A DNA stretch of 64,000 nucleotides from Adiantum capillus-veneris (taxonomy: Eukaryota; Streptophyta; Polypodiopsida; Polypodiales; Pteridaceae): contig CM043950.1 of the NCBI GenBank assembly GCA_014529385.2, forward strand, positions 81,666,843 through 81,730,842, given 5' to 3'. The notes under the pieces are model-generated. The model did no database searches. It saw only the letters and a list, made by a program, of their open reading frames with translations, and was not told the origin of the DNA. Below are positions 45,001 through 55,409 of this stretch, in pieces. The first letter of the stretch is position 1; each line of letters starts with the position of its first letter. A program made the translations under genes and the position numbers.

Positions 45001-45370
45001 ATAGTGTTACCCATTTCCTTAGCATCTATATACATGTCTTTTTCCCTGAACTTAAAGGAGATTCTCCTTTCAGGAAATTTAACATTGGCAACAGCCAGGC
45101 GGTCAAACCATGGTGCCCCTAGGATTACATCCTCATGCTTGAGAGGAGAAATAAAGAAGTCCTCTTTGTCCACATAGCCTTGGACATGAAGCCTCAATTT
45201 CTCGATTAAGGGAGTGACTGAAGCTTCTTGCCCCTTGAAGGCACTGTCTGCGGGTAGGACATCTCCCATCTCGTTGGATTGTATGCCTAGCTTGGTAGCC
45301 AACTCTATAGATATAAAATTGTGAGTAGAACCAGGGTCAAAGAGAATAAAAGCATCATGTTCTCTTACCT
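42038..45370 (-). pseudogene. Chromovirus C pol: protease, RT, RNase H, integrase, chromodomain
   Basis: Protease active site FDPGSTHNFIS near 45,330, continuing to LGAPWFDRLAV. RT has VDYRALNRITIKNRFPVPRV, YFSRIDLKSGYHQIRI, MPFGLTNAPATF and catalytic VFFDDIIIYS. RNase H has DACGDCLGAVLLQ and ESRRLNPVEQ. Integrase has the His-Cys zinc region (CVVCQKT), core MDFIFGLPKS and IVSDRDPRM, and PQTDGQSE near 42,830. The C-terminal end has YYGPFQILRPI and a chromodomain (YLIKFKNYPFEDARWMQG), which may steer insertion to marked chromatin. Frame slips occur near 44,200 and 43,250; TAG at 43,651-43,653 and a TAA near 42,782 interrupt it. Not functional as it stands. Confidence 0.88.
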
Positions 45371-45374
45371 TTCC

Positions 45375-45662
45375 TCAAGCATGGCATAGAGGAGATCCTT
45401 TGTGGTGAGTTTGGTGAGTCTCCTCCTCTTGGATTTCAACCAAGGAAGCTCTAGGAGGATCTTGGCGGTTGTTCTTTTGGGGACAAGCACGGTACGCATC
45501 CCCTGGTTCGCCGCACTTGAAGCACCGGTTATCCTTGCGATAACGCTCAAGATCTTCAGGAGAGAGTTTATTCTTACCTTTGTAAACTCCATTCTCTTTC
45601 GCTTTGTTGGAGTTTCCTTTAGGAGACTTTTGGACATTGTCCTTCCCCTTAGGCTCATTGTA
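45375..45662 (-). pseudogene. Chromovirus C gag C-terminal part, cut by CACTA end
   Basis: Lys/Asn-rich linker (YNEPKGKDNVQKSPKGNSNK) and zinc knuckle CFKCGEPGDAYRACPQ. The knuckle His is replaced by Asp (family CX2CX4HX4C), which should impair zinc binding. The frame opens right at the CACTA terminus at 45,663, so the capsid part is cut off. Confidence 0.75.
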
Positions 45663-45945
45663 CACTACAAGAGGTTGTGTGCTCTTGTGACGCTTATAGC
45701 GACGGAAATACAGTGGGTTTTTTAAACCCCCGACGTCGCTAAAAGCATCTCTATTCGAGTCGATACGAGAGCGTCGCTATACTCGTCGCTACCGCAGTCG
45801 CTATCATCATCGCTATATGCGTCGCTATATAGCGACGCATGTAGCGATGATATAGCGACGTTGCAGGGCCATAGATAGTGACGTTGCAGTGCACAATTTA
45901 GCGACGCCCATAGCGACGCCCGAGATTAAAAATTTTTGGTGGCAG
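45663..45945 (+). mobile_element. CACTA left terminus with TAGCGACG subterminal array
   Basis: CACTACAAGAGGTTGTG starts right after GTA inside the chromovirus gag. About 13 copies of (A)TAGCGACG or its complement follow in both orientations within ~230 bases, including the perfect palindrome GCGTCGCTATATAGCGACGC near 45,821. It has the same terminus and subterminal words as 37,555, in the same orientation. No right terminus was found up to the copia insertion at 47.66 kb or beyond it. Confidence 0.8.
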
Positions 45946-46218
45946 GGCATTCACCCATGAACCATATTGAATGTTTCATTGGTCTATTTACCTTTGAAAA
46001 AAAGTGCAAAGGTAAATATAGACCCAAAATAGTCAGCCACAAGACAATATAATCATTAACTCCACTGCCAACCAAACGTAGCACACATTTGGTAGCGTGC
46101 AGCAGGAAGCACAAATACTAAATGCAGAGAAGATTTTAAACGCTACACAGTACTCTATTGTGTATAGAGCAGAGATTTTTATAAACTTAAATGCAAGGTC
46201 AAGTCCCCTTATCTCCAG

Positions 46219-46506
46219 TTACACCCTGGCAACCGATAAAACACCGCTCACATGGTCGATACACGGTCCGTAATCCATTACGTGATTATTGTACCTAGCC
46301 CAGGTTGATGATACACAACCTGTTATCCATACTACAGAACCTACAATGAGTTTTATGTCATACATTAATCCACTAGGGTAAAGTATCCATGCCCCGATCT
46401 TAACAGTGTGAGTTACTCTACATAAAGACGGTGATTTTAGGTAACCATTTATTATTTCCAATTTTGTCTCGAAGTCAAAAGGTGGTTCTATAAAAGATAA
46501 TGACAT
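46219..46506 (-). CDS. Unknown 95-codon ORF, head-to-head with the next
   Basis: ATG at 46506: MSLSFIEPPFDFETKLEI, then KIGAWILYPSGLMYDIKLIV and CVSSTWARYNNHVMDYGPCI. The phase stays open upstream for about 20 codons (AGYVNSGRVTPHQYYGLGL) and looks protein-like there, so it could be an exon. I recognise no family. It starts about 95 bases from the divergent frame at 46,601 and lies just inside a CACTA terminus, so it may be captured cargo. I am unsure it is real. Confidence 0.3.
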   Translation of the reverse strand: MSLSFIEPPFDFETKLEIINGYLKSPSLCRVTHTVKIGAWILYPSGLMYDIKLIVGSVVWITGCVSSTWARYNNHVMDYGPCIDHVSGVLSVARV

Positions 46507-46600
46507 TTTTACCAAACCAAGTCCATAGTATTGGTGTGGAGTAACTCTTCCTGAGTTAACATATCCAGCTTATTTGCTCCTCAAGTGTATCTTTCCTAAT

Positions 46601-47116
46601 ATGGCTTACCGTCAAGAACTGGTTTTTGCCATAGCAACAGCTCATCTTCATTAGTCAAGTGAATCTACTCGGAGAGCAACATTACTCCGTTATGAAATTC
46701 ATCTATTTCCGCAATTAGGAACCTCTGCATCTCAAACTAAATGGTGGACATATCAGGACCGAGTGACGCGTGTGACCCTTTGGGATCGCGAGCATTTTAG
46801 GAATAATATCAGATTGGCGATGGTAAGTGAAGCTCTGGGCCTAGGGCCACAGTATTATTACATAGAACATTCACTGAAGCCAGGTTTTTCTGAGCGTTTA
46901 TACCTACTAGCCTAGTTCCTTCCACCTCATAATTTTTTTTTGTATCGTAGTTATGGTCATCCACTAAGAGGATATTTTAACAGTACACCACGCACCTGGG
47001 CGTATGGGGTAGTCTTGGTGACTCGTATCTTACCTTTATCTGAGCGTCCAAACACATGCTTTTACTGCGACAACTGTTTGTGTGATCATGTAATGGGCGG
47101 CTTGATAGAGATGTAG
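46601..47116 (+). pseudogene. Unknown gene of 171 codons with two TAG stops
   Basis: A single phase from the ATG at 46601 to the TAG at 47,114-47,116, interrupted only by TAG at codon 18 (46,652-46,654) and codon 105 (46,913-46,915). The product looks like a real folded protein: WWTYQDRVTRVTLWDREHFR, EALGLGPQYYYIEHSLKPGF, FNSTPRTWAYGVVLVTRILP, and a Cys cluster CFYCDNCLCDH near the C-terminus that could bind metal. Both stops fit CAG to TAG. No family recognised. It lies within sequence bounded on the left by a CACTA end. Confidence 0.5.
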
Positions 47117-47196
47117 ATGAAGGGATCCCAAGATACTTATCAGCATGCTTTTTTTGTCAAATTTAAGAGATGAGCCAAGTGCAAGTTATCATGTAA

Positions 47197-47275
47197 TTGT
47201 GTGTGTGTGTGTGTGTGTGTCAGAGAGAGAGAGAGAGAGAGAGGTGGACAGAGTGACTGAGAGAGAGAGAGAGAG
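47197..47275. repeat. (TG)n-(AG)n compound microsatellite
   Basis: A TG run (about 47,197-47,220) then AG runs with short interruptions. Confidence 0.95.
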
Positions 47276-47658
47276 GGACTCAGAGAAAATAATTCTAGCA
47301 ATTTATAAGCACTTAAATATGACAATTTTCTCCCTTCAATAGTATGGTTATCATAAGCAGTCAAAAGCTTATCGCTTAGCCCCTCTCTCTCTCACAAAAT
47401 TGGGTGCCTAGTCTCTATCTCCCCCACTGTCTCTTTCCTATAAATGGTCTTTTGTATAGGATTTTAGATTTCTCTTTGATTTATGTTAGATTAATTGTTT
47501 TTAGAGCTATACGTCTCTTTCTATGCCTTTCTCTCATCTTTTTTACCAATCCACTAGAAAAATTTATTTCTCCCTCTATCTCTTTCTCTCTTACACACTA
47601 TTGGGTGGTGCTAAGCATTCGATTAACTATAGAGAAAGTGAAACTAAGGGATAATCAA

Positions 47659-47663
47659 TGTGG
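47659..47663. repeat. Target-site duplication TGTGG (left) of copia D
   Basis: TGTGG directly before the 5' LTR; the same five bases follow the 3' LTR at 53,216-53,220. Confidence 0.95.
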
Positions 47664-47855
47664 TGTTGGGGTATAAAGCCCAATATGGTCGCCCAGGTAA
47701 GTGGGCGGGCCGCCAGGTATGTACACATATTCTTTTGTAAAAACCTAATAAGAACTCACTATGCTCTACACATTACAGTAGAGCGAGTTCACCATATCGT
47801 CGTGCTCTTCTTCTCGCACTCTCTCTCGCATCGCACTTCCGCTCGTACTCCTTCA
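47664..47855 (+). repeat. 5' LTR of copia D (192 bases)
   Basis: TGTTGGGGTATAAAGCCC to CGTACTCCTTCA. A TATA-like GGGTATAAAGCC sits unusually close to the start. The short length is at the low end for copia LTRs. Confidence 0.95.
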
Positions 47856-47857
47856 AC

Positions 47858-47869
47858 TGGTATCAGAGC
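47858..47869 (+). promoter_or_regulatory. Initiator tRNA-Met primer-binding site of copia D
   Basis: TGGTATCAGAGC two bases after the LTR; complementary to the 3' end of plant initiator tRNA-Met. Confidence 0.95.
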
Positions 47870-48953
47870 TCAGATCGAGGCTCGGGGCAGCACTGCAGGA
47901 GGCTAGAGTCACAAGCTCAGATTGGAGTGAAATTCGACAGGCGAAGACACGGCCCCAAATCCTGTGGGTAAGCCCGAAGGGCTTGGTGTGCTCAGAATTT
48001 CATTCTGAGGTCATCTCGGCCACCGTTCGGCTTCGACAAAGGTCTGCGCAGGCCATTTTCGACTACGTGGTCTCGACGGGTGCAGATCCGACTCTGCAAA
48101 TTAGGGGTTTTCGGCTTACGACTGCAGGTGCTGAGGATATCGACACTCCCAGAGTGTTGATTTGTGGTTGTCTACACATCGAAGGACGGCTCACAGTTCT
48201 TGGAGGTGTGTCACATACAACACGGGCGCATCTACACACAGACTGTAGGCGACATCCACTAGTTCATCAGGTAGCTTGTGTTTGCTGCTTGATATTCCAG
48301 ATTTCATCCTGACATTGCAGGTACTTCCACATGGGATGTATTGTCAGAGATGATGTATATCTGTTGAGGGTTTGCTGGCTGTGAGTCACGCAGCAAACAA
48401 CCGCCGCAGCGGTTACAGCATACAGTGGGAAATTTGTGGATGTATGACTTTGTGGGAAGTCTATGTACTATCAGATTTACTGCAGCCTTTGTTGAGGGTC
48501 GAGTGAGGTTTTATTGAGCTGGGGGATTCTCGAATGTAGAGATCCTTTCGGTGATACAGGTCTTGGAGCGATCCCTCAAGCACCCTTAGATAGGCAGCTA
48601 GGATGTATTGACTGTGAGTTAGACAGTTGGGATTGCATCTTTGCTTTACTGCCGTTGAGGCATTGTCACAGTCTATGCTTACAGGATAGTGACAGGACAG
48701 TGAGAGACAGTACAGGTGCAGGACAGATTTACCCGCAGCTTACAGTGTCAGAGAGACAGTGTTTTTGAGCTGTTTTTTGGTCTCTTTTTTTAGTACACCA
48801 GAGCCATTTTACAAAGGAGACTCTGCCGAAATTTATGCAGAATCTGAAGCTTTTTTGGTTCATTTGACAGGTTGATATTGGTTCAGAGGTCAGTTTACAG
48901 GGGAAACTCTGCCGAATTTTTCCCAAGAAAGTAAACCACTGTGAAGCGTAGCT
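47870..48953 (+). other. Leader of copia D, non-coding
   Basis: 1.1 kb between primer site and the gag ATG. Short frames only (for example 47,983-48,312), none resembling Gag. Confidence 0.6.
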
Positions 48954-49775
48954 ATGGCTAGATCACAGGACACTACTCTTTACAATATCAAGAAGCTGGA
49001 TGGAACCAATTTCCCATTGTGGAAGAAGCAGATTTGGCACGTGTTGGTACAAAAGAAGCAGATAAAACCTATAAAGCTCAAGGGGATAAAACCAGAAGAT
49101 ATGGACGAAGATGAATGGAGCGAAATGGATGAATTGGCACTTCCTACCATTATGTTGACTTTGGCAGAAAGCGTTTACTTCAATGTAGCAGACGAGATTT
49201 CGGCTTATCAAGCATGGTTAAAGCTGAGTGATCTTTATGAGAAGCAGAGTGCAGCTTCACAGGTATACTGGCTTAAGAAGCTTGTTGACTTGAAGATGAA
49301 AGAAGGGACACCTATGTCCAATCATCTGAATGAATTCAACACAATCTACAGTCAGTTGTCAGTTCAAGGTGTCAAGTTTGATGAACCTGTTAGAGCTATG
49401 TTCCTGTTGATCACATTGCCGGAAAGTTGGGACACTTTTCGCACAGCTTTGAGTAATTCTGCACCTCCAGATGGTTTGAACATAGCAGGTGTAGAAGGAA
49501 GTCTGCTTACTGAAGAAACCAATAGAAAGAAAATGGACAAAGGCAAAGGAACAGCCTTAGTTGTCAGGGGAAGGACCAAAAAAAAGTACAAAGGTGGAAA
49601 GAGGAATCAGTCTCGTAGCAAGTCCCGCAGTGCTAAAGGCAAGAGTGACATAGAATGCTACCATTGTGGCAAGAAGGGTCACATGAAAAGAGACTGCAGA
49701 GAATGGAAAGCAGAAAAAGGCAAAGAGAAAGCTGAAGACCATGGTGAGAAGAACAAGTCCTCAGTGAAGATTTAA
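48954..49775 (+). CDS. Copia D gag
   Basis: 273 residues from the ATG at 48954: MARSQDTTLYNIKKLDGTNF, the standard copia Gag start, followed by FPLWKKQIWHVLVQKKQ and LYEKQSAASQVYWLKKLVDL (capsid domain). A basic linker (SRSKSRSAKGKSD) leads to the zinc knuckle CYHCGKKGHMKRDC. TAA at 49,773-49,775 ends the frame; pol continues in the same phase ten bases later. Copia elements usually make one Gag-Pol chain, so the TAA is either a disabling mutation or a termination point that boosts Gag. Confidence 0.9.
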   Translation: MARSQDTTLYNIKKLDGTNFPLWKKQIWHVLVQKKQIKPIKLKGIKPEDMDEDEWSEMDELALPTIMLTLAESVYFNVADEISAYQAWLKLSDLYEKQSAASQVYWLKKLVDLKMKEGTPMSNHLNEFNTIYSQLSVQGVKFDEPVRAMFLLITLPESWDTFRTALSNSAPPDGLNIAGVEGSLLTEETNRKKMDKGKGTALVVRGRTKKKYKGGKRNQSRSKSRSAKGKSDIECYHCGKKGHMKRDCREWKAEKGKEKAEDHGEKNKSSVKI

Positions 49776-49784
49776 GAAATAAAT

Positions 49785-51656
49785 GTGACAAACATTGTTG
49801 CAGAGGATGACAGTCTAGTGTCAGGAGACATCTACTTCTTGAAGAATACAATGGACTCAGCTCTTCTTACAGCATCTGATGGAAATGCTATGAGTGACTG
49901 GATTATAGACTCAGGGGCATCACTTCATGTGTCTCCAAACAAGGAGTGGTTTACCTCTTATGTGACCACTAAAGATCATGTTCGGCTAGGCAATGGGCAG
50001 ACATGTGAGATCTTAGGTGTTGGAGATGTTCAATTGAAGTTTCAGAATGGCTCTTCTTTCACGTTGAAGAATGTGAGACATGTTCCCGCAATTACAAAGA
50101 GCTTGATCAGCACAGGTTTACTTGATGATGCTGGCTACGTCACCACTTTTGGACAGAACATGTGGAAGATATCCAAGGGTTCTATGACAGTAGCACATGG
50201 AGTAAAGTCTGGAGGAGTTTACATGATTTATGTATCAAATGTCTCTAAAAATGTAATCAATGTAACCGAGCAGCCGAATGTTTCTTTGTGGCATAGCCGG
50301 TTAGGACATATGTCCAAGAAGGGAATGGAAATCTTGTCTCGTTCTGGTTATTTGCCTGGCTTTTCATTTAATGATTTTGAATTCTGTGAACATTGTCTGT
50401 ATGGTAAGCAAACACAGCAGCCACATAAGCATAGAAGCAGTAGAAGAGATACACAGTTGGCACTTGTTCATAGTGATTTGTGTGGACCCATGCCTAACCT
50501 ATCTCTAGGGGGAGCTTCTTACTTTATGACATTTATAGATGATTACTCGAGCAAAGTATGGGTTTACTTTATCAAGCACAAGGATGAAGCGTTTAGTGTT
50601 TTCAAAATGTTTGTGACACTTGTGGAGAATCAGAGTGGCAAGAAGCTTAAATGCTTATGCACTGACAATGGTGGAGAGTATGTTTCAAAGGTCTTTCAGG
50701 ACTTTTGTGAGTCAAAAGGTATAAAACGTGAACTTACTGCTCCTTACAATCCTCCTCAAAATGGTGTTGTTGAGAGGATGAATAGGACCATACAAGAGAA
50801 GGTTAGAAGTATGTTGTCTAATGCACAGCTGCCAAATGGGTTTTGGGTTGAAGCTGTATCAACAGCTGTTCATCTTGTAAATAGATCTCCTAGCAAGGTT
50901 TTGCAGAAAGATTTAGTGCCAGAGATGGTATGGTCAGGCAAAATGCCCTCATACAAGCATCTCAGAGTCTTTCGCTGTGAGGCATATACTCATGTTCCAA
51001 AGGAATTTAGGAACAAACTTGAGCCAAAGAGTAGAAAGTGCATCTTTCTAGGCTATGGTAATTCTGGTAAGATGGGATACATACTTTGGGATCCCGAATC
51101 CAGAAAGGTTGTCCGCAGCAATGATGTTCACTTTAATGAATCCAAATATCATTCTAAACCAGAGAGGGTTGAGGAGATTAGAAGAGTTGTCTTCCAAGAA
51201 GATGGACCTGCACGTGCAAGACAAAATGTCAGGGCTCAAGAGGAGCAAGGACAGGATAGAGTGGAACCACAGGTTGTGGCTGAGCCTGAGCCACCTATCG
51301 TGCGTAGATCTGGACGTGTCACGCGACCTCCTGATAGGTTTGTTCCATCTATGAACTATGTCTTGTTGACTGATTGCAATGAGCCTTCATGTTACAAGGA
51401 AGCAGTGCAAATGAAGGACTCCGGGAATTGGCAATTGGCCATGCAGTCAGAGATGACAGCTCTGCATAAAAACCATACATGGAAGCTAGTTAAATTACCA
51501 CGGGCAAAAAGGCTCTACCCTCTAAATGGGTTTACAGGTATAAGATCACCGCTCATGATAGTCAACCAAAGTACAAAGCAAGGCTTGTTGCCAAGGGCTT
51601 TAAGCAAGAACAAGGCATTGACTTTGATGAAGTCTTCTCTCCGGTGGTCAAGATGA
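49785..51656 (+). pseudogene. Copia D pol part 1: protease, integrase, RT start
   Basis: Same phase as gag. Protease active site WIIDSGASLHVS near residue 40; integrase zinc region LWHSRLGHMSKKGMEIL with CEHCLYGKQ; core Asp in LVHSDLCGP, Asp in LCTDNGGEYV and Glu in PPQNGVVERMNRTI; then KCIFLGYGNSGKMGYILWD. The RT domain begins (NWQLAMQSEMTALHKNHTWK) and the phase is lost near 51,520; the correct continuation (WVYRYKITAHD, YKARLVAKGFKQ) is in another frame. Residues after about 577 of this frame are therefore not meaningful. Confidence 0.9.
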
Positions 51657-52933
51657 CTACATTGAGATGCTTTCTTGCATTGGTTGCCATATTAGATTTG
51701 GTGTTGCACCAAATGGATGTCAAGACAACGTTCTTGCATGGTGATTTAGATGTGGAAATTTACATGCAGCAGCCAGAAGGGTTTGTTGAGAAAGGCAAGA
51801 AAGATTGGGTATGCCAGTTGTTAAAGAGTCTTTATGACTTAAAACAATCACCGAGGGTATGGTACCATAAATTCCACAAGTTTATGCTTTCTCAAGGCTA
51901 CAAACGTAGTGAGTTCGATCATTGTCTATATACAAAGAAGGCTAAGGATGGCAGTTGGCTGATCCTTATTTTGTATGTGGATGACATGTTGATTGCTGGC
52001 AAGCACTTGGAAGAAATTTCAGCTTTGAAGTCAAAGATGGAAAAATCGTTTGACATGAAAGACATGGGTGAGGCAAGTCATATACTTGGTATGCGCATTG
52101 AGAGAGACAGATCAAAGAAGTTGATTTGGTTATCTCAAACAGAGTATATTGACAAGGTTTTGCAATGTTTCAATATGGAGAAGGGAAAGGCACTGAGTGT
52201 TCCATTGCCACCATATGTGAAACTTAGCAAACAAGATTTTCCTGTGTCTGAGGAAGAACATGCTGAAATGGATAAGATTCCATATGCGTCTGCAGTGGGT
52301 AGTTTGATGTATGCAATGATTGCTACTTGCCCAGACATTGCATTTGCAGTGGGAGTAGTAATTCGATACATGTCAAACCCAGGCAAGAAACATTGGGAGG
52401 CAGTGAAAGGAATATTGAGATACCTGAAAGCTACAAAGAGTATGCGTATATGCTATGGGAGTCAGGAGCTAAGTGTAAAGGGTTTTACAAACTCAAATTA
52501 TGCAAGTGACTTAGACAACCGAAGGTCTACGTCAGGGTATGTCTTTACATTGGCTGGTGGAGCAGTATCATGGCGTTCTAGATTACAAGATTGTGTTACT
52601 CAGTCTACTACAGAGGCTGAATATGTTGCAGCATCAGAGGCATGCAAAGAATCAATTTGGCTTAATCGACTAGTAACAGATTTGGGAATCAAAGAAGAGA
52701 TGCTTGTGTTATATTGTGATAGTCAAAGTGCTATACAATTGGCTCGCAATCCAGTTTATCACTCAAAGACAAAGCATGTGGATGTGAAGTATCATTTCAT
52801 CAGGGAAATGCTCGAGGATAAGCAACTTCAGCTTGTCAAAGTTCACACCACAGAAAATCCTGCTGATCTACTTACAAAAGGACTTCCCTCAGAGAGCTTT
52901 GCGCATTTTCGTAAGCAGTTAGGTGTAGGGTAG
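51520..52933 (+). pseudogene. Copia D pol part 2: reverse transcriptase and RNase H
   Basis: After the slip the RT continues: ARLVAKGFKQEQGIDFDEVF, VLHQMDVKTTFLHGDLDVEI, LYDLKQSPRVWYHKF and catalytic LILYVDDMLIAG. RNase H follows with STSGYVFTLAGGAVSW, STTEAEYVAASEA and YCDSQSAIQLARNPVYHSKT, ending NPADLLTKGLPSESF and the stop at 52,933. All expected active-site residues I can check are present; only the frame slip breaks the polyprotein. Confidence 0.9.
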
Positions 52934-53009
52934 TACATCACTTCTCTACATCTCTTGTATATTAGCTTGTATAGTAGCTTCTCTCACACTTAAAGTACCA
53001 CATTGGACT

Positions 53010-53022
53010 TTAAGTGGGAGGT
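53010..53022 (+). promoter_or_regulatory. Polypurine tract of copia D
   Basis: TTTAAGTGGGAGGT directly before the 3' LTR. Confidence 0.8.
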
Positions 53023-53215
53023 TGTTGGGGTATAAAGCCCAATGTGGTCGCCCAGGTAAATGGGCGGGCGGCCAGGTATGTACACATATTCTTTTGTAAA
53101 AACCTAATAAGAACTCACTATGCTCTACACTTTACAGTAGAGCGAGTTTCACCATATCGGCGTGCTCTTCTTCTCGCACTCTCTCTCGCGTCGCACTTCC
53201 GCTCGTACTCCTTCA
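53023..53215 (+). repeat. 3' LTR of copia D (193 bases)
   Basis: Matches the 5' LTR with six substitutions and one extra T; followed by TGTGG. Confidence 0.95.
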
Positions 53216-53220
53216 TGTGG
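53216..53220. repeat. Target-site duplication TGTGG (right) of copia D
   Basis: Exact copy of the five bases before the 5' LTR. Confidence 0.95.
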
Positions 53221-54071
53221 AAGAGAGGGAATTTGAGTTTATAAAAAGTGAGAGGCATTGGAAATTTTATATAATCTCAACTTATAGCTCTCTCTCTCAC
53301 CAACTCTTGTGCTTTCTACTCTCATCTTATCTCTCTTCCTCACCCCGGCCCTCTTATCTCTCTCCCTCACCCCAGCCCTCTTACTCTCCTTGCACTAGAG
53401 AAACACAAAGAGATGGAGTGAGGGAGAGACAGGGATATTGGCATGGGAATGCATTAATCTAACCCATTTACTTTAGATAGATCAAGGAGAGTGATAGAAT
53501 GAGGGAGTGAGGACTAGAAGAAACATATAGATTTTAATGTAGGAATGTGGGATGACAACATATTTAGGAATTTTGGGAATTATTCAAGTCCCATTTCTTT
53601 AAAGGGTACTTGAAATTTGAGTATTATTGTGTATTTGGAGATAGCATCTGTTTGTGAGCCCTTGATTACGCCATTAAAATGTATCCCTTCTTCAATAAAT
53701 ATATGAATGTGTTGGTATAAAATCACATGGAAGAATACACTAAACATGAACGTTGGAAGGATGCCCTCGAAATTTATCTAAACTCTCAATTTTTCCATGT
53801 GTAAAAAATACTTGATATGAATGGATTTTAATTTGTCCGTTGTTATGATTGCACTGACTATATCAAGACTACCTAGAAAATAAAACGTTTTCATGAAGAA
53901 CATCTGAATTGATAGGATCCCAAAAGAATATGGTGCTTAGAAACACCAAGAAAAGTGACATTAGTATAATTGTATTGCATTATAGATAAACTAATCTAAT
54001 AATTCACATATTACAAGAAATTAAGAAACACACATATTTTTGGATGTCAATGGTTGGAAAATTAAAGAGCT

Positions 54072-54187
54072 ATTTAAAGATAATATAGGAATTGATGATA
54101 TCTCAAATATATAGATAATATATATTTAAAGATAATATAGGAATTGATGATATTTAAAGATAATATAGGAATTGATGATATCTCAAA
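54072..54187. repeat. Three copies of ATTTAAAGATAATATAGGAATTGATGATAT
   Basis: Starts near 54,072, 54,124 and 54,152; copies one and three are followed by CTCAAATA. Spacing is uneven, suggesting nested slippage. Confidence 0.85.
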
Positions 54188-54604
54188 TAGATGGTGGTGT
54201 TTAAAAACACCAAAATAAGTAATGAACCGTAACGTTATCATTTATTGTTTGGTTTAGGTACATGTACCAAATTCCATCCTACTCTAATACATGTGATTCT
54301 TATTATAAAAATGCTTCTGTTTGGGCCAATATGTACTCTACTTCTGTCTCTATATTCATTTTCCACAATGATGCAAGTTAATCATGCTTTCCTCTTACAG
54401 CAGCTAATCCAAATAACCATGACATTGTCATGATTTTTCTTCTTAAAAAGGCTTATGTTGTTTGATGTCATAGTTGTGAAAAAAGGAAATTAAGACACTA
54501 TGTGCAATTCCCAAAGATAATTAGAACTATGTTAGTACTAACGCTAGAAATGTATTACAAATGATTAAAATTCCTCATAAAATTCCCAACTCCAAATACA
54601 AGGT

Positions 54605-54652
<48 letters not shown>
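54605..54652. repeat. (TC)n microsatellite
   Basis: A nearly pure TC run ending in CCCCCC. Confidence 0.95.
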
Positions 54653-54654
<2 letters not shown>

Positions 54655-55409
54655 CCCTTGCTCTTGTGTCAATCAATAACCATACATATTCAAAAAATAC
54701 ACATTGTATTTAGTAAGACCTAATTTATGCATGATTTTTAAGACATGCATACACCTTGATTATTACTAGATATGACATATTTTAAATAAATCAAAGTAAT
54801 AATAGCCTTGGCAATTATGAATAATGAGCCTCAAAACTATTCACAACCACTGACAGTCACATTAACACAAGTCTTGTAATTAGACACTCAAGTGTCCTGA
54901 GACACTAAAGTGTCTTGCAAACAAATGAACTTTGGTTGATTTTTTTAGTATACTTATGATTTATATAGATTATAAAACAGTCATGACCATATAGTTCAAC
55001 ACTTCAATTACGCTCCTAAATTTTGTTTCAGTTAAATTAGAGCATACTAGTGCGCAAAATTTAGGTGCCTATGGAATGAAATTTTGCATGCACCCGCTTT
55101 CCATTGCCATGCAGAATCTTGGCATGCATGACTTCGTGTGAGGCATTGCTTGAGCTAGGGCCTCTTTGGCCAAATTGATAAGCAAATTCAAATTTTAAGT
55201 GGCCATTTGGCATGCCAAACCTTCAAGCTGGTTTAGAATGAAACATGCTACCCGAAAATGAGTGGAAGAGGCCTCGCTTACAAAAAACAGAGGTGTTAAT
55301 TCATTGCACTATAGTTTCGGGTAACGTGCTACTCGCGTGCAAACAGGATGGTGCTACCTTCTACAGGTGAAGACCTTCCCTCCATGCAATTTTGTAGAAG
55401 TTTAGAAGG

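Larger units (their letters stand above)
40400..45662 (-). mobile_element. Ty3/gypsy chromovirus C, 5' part lost at a CACTA insertion
   Basis: Minus-strand order: gag zinc knuckle (45.5 kb), protease (45.3), RT (44.6-44.1), RNase H (44.2-43.6), integrase (43.4-42.7), chromodomain (42.2-42.05), polypurine tract (41.69), LTR (to about 40.4). The gag is cut at 45,662 by a CACTA terminus, so the 5' LTR and capsid are absent here. Several slips and stops show decay. The left LTR limit is approximate. Confidence 0.85.
47664..53215 (+). mobile_element. Ty1/copia element D, full length with both LTRs
   Basis: Complete 5552-base insertion: 5' LTR, initiator-Met primer site, 1.1 kb leader, gag, protease, integrase, RT, RNase H, polypurine tract and 3' LTR, bounded by TGTGG duplications. 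The LTRs differ by six substitutions and one indel over about 192 bases (about 3%), so it is the youngest dated insertion visible. Coding damage is limited to one in-frame TAA between gag and pol and one frame slip near 51,520, so activity would depend on helper elements. Confidence 0.96.
53221..55400. other. AT-rich non-coding stretch
   Basis: No gene recognised. It contains the tandem repeat near 54.1 kb, a (TC)n run and a small inverted repeat ACACTCAAGTGTC...GACACTAAAGTGTC near 54,885. Confidence 0.5.

Noticed and set aside
37555-45945. One CACTA element spanning both termini
   Set aside because: The two CACTACAAGAGG ends are in the same orientation, whereas a single element needs inverted ends; they are two left ends.
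54072-54187. Possible CRISPR-like array
   Set aside because: Only three copies with uneven spacing in plant-type DNA; it is a simple tandem repeat. No array elsewhere fits either.
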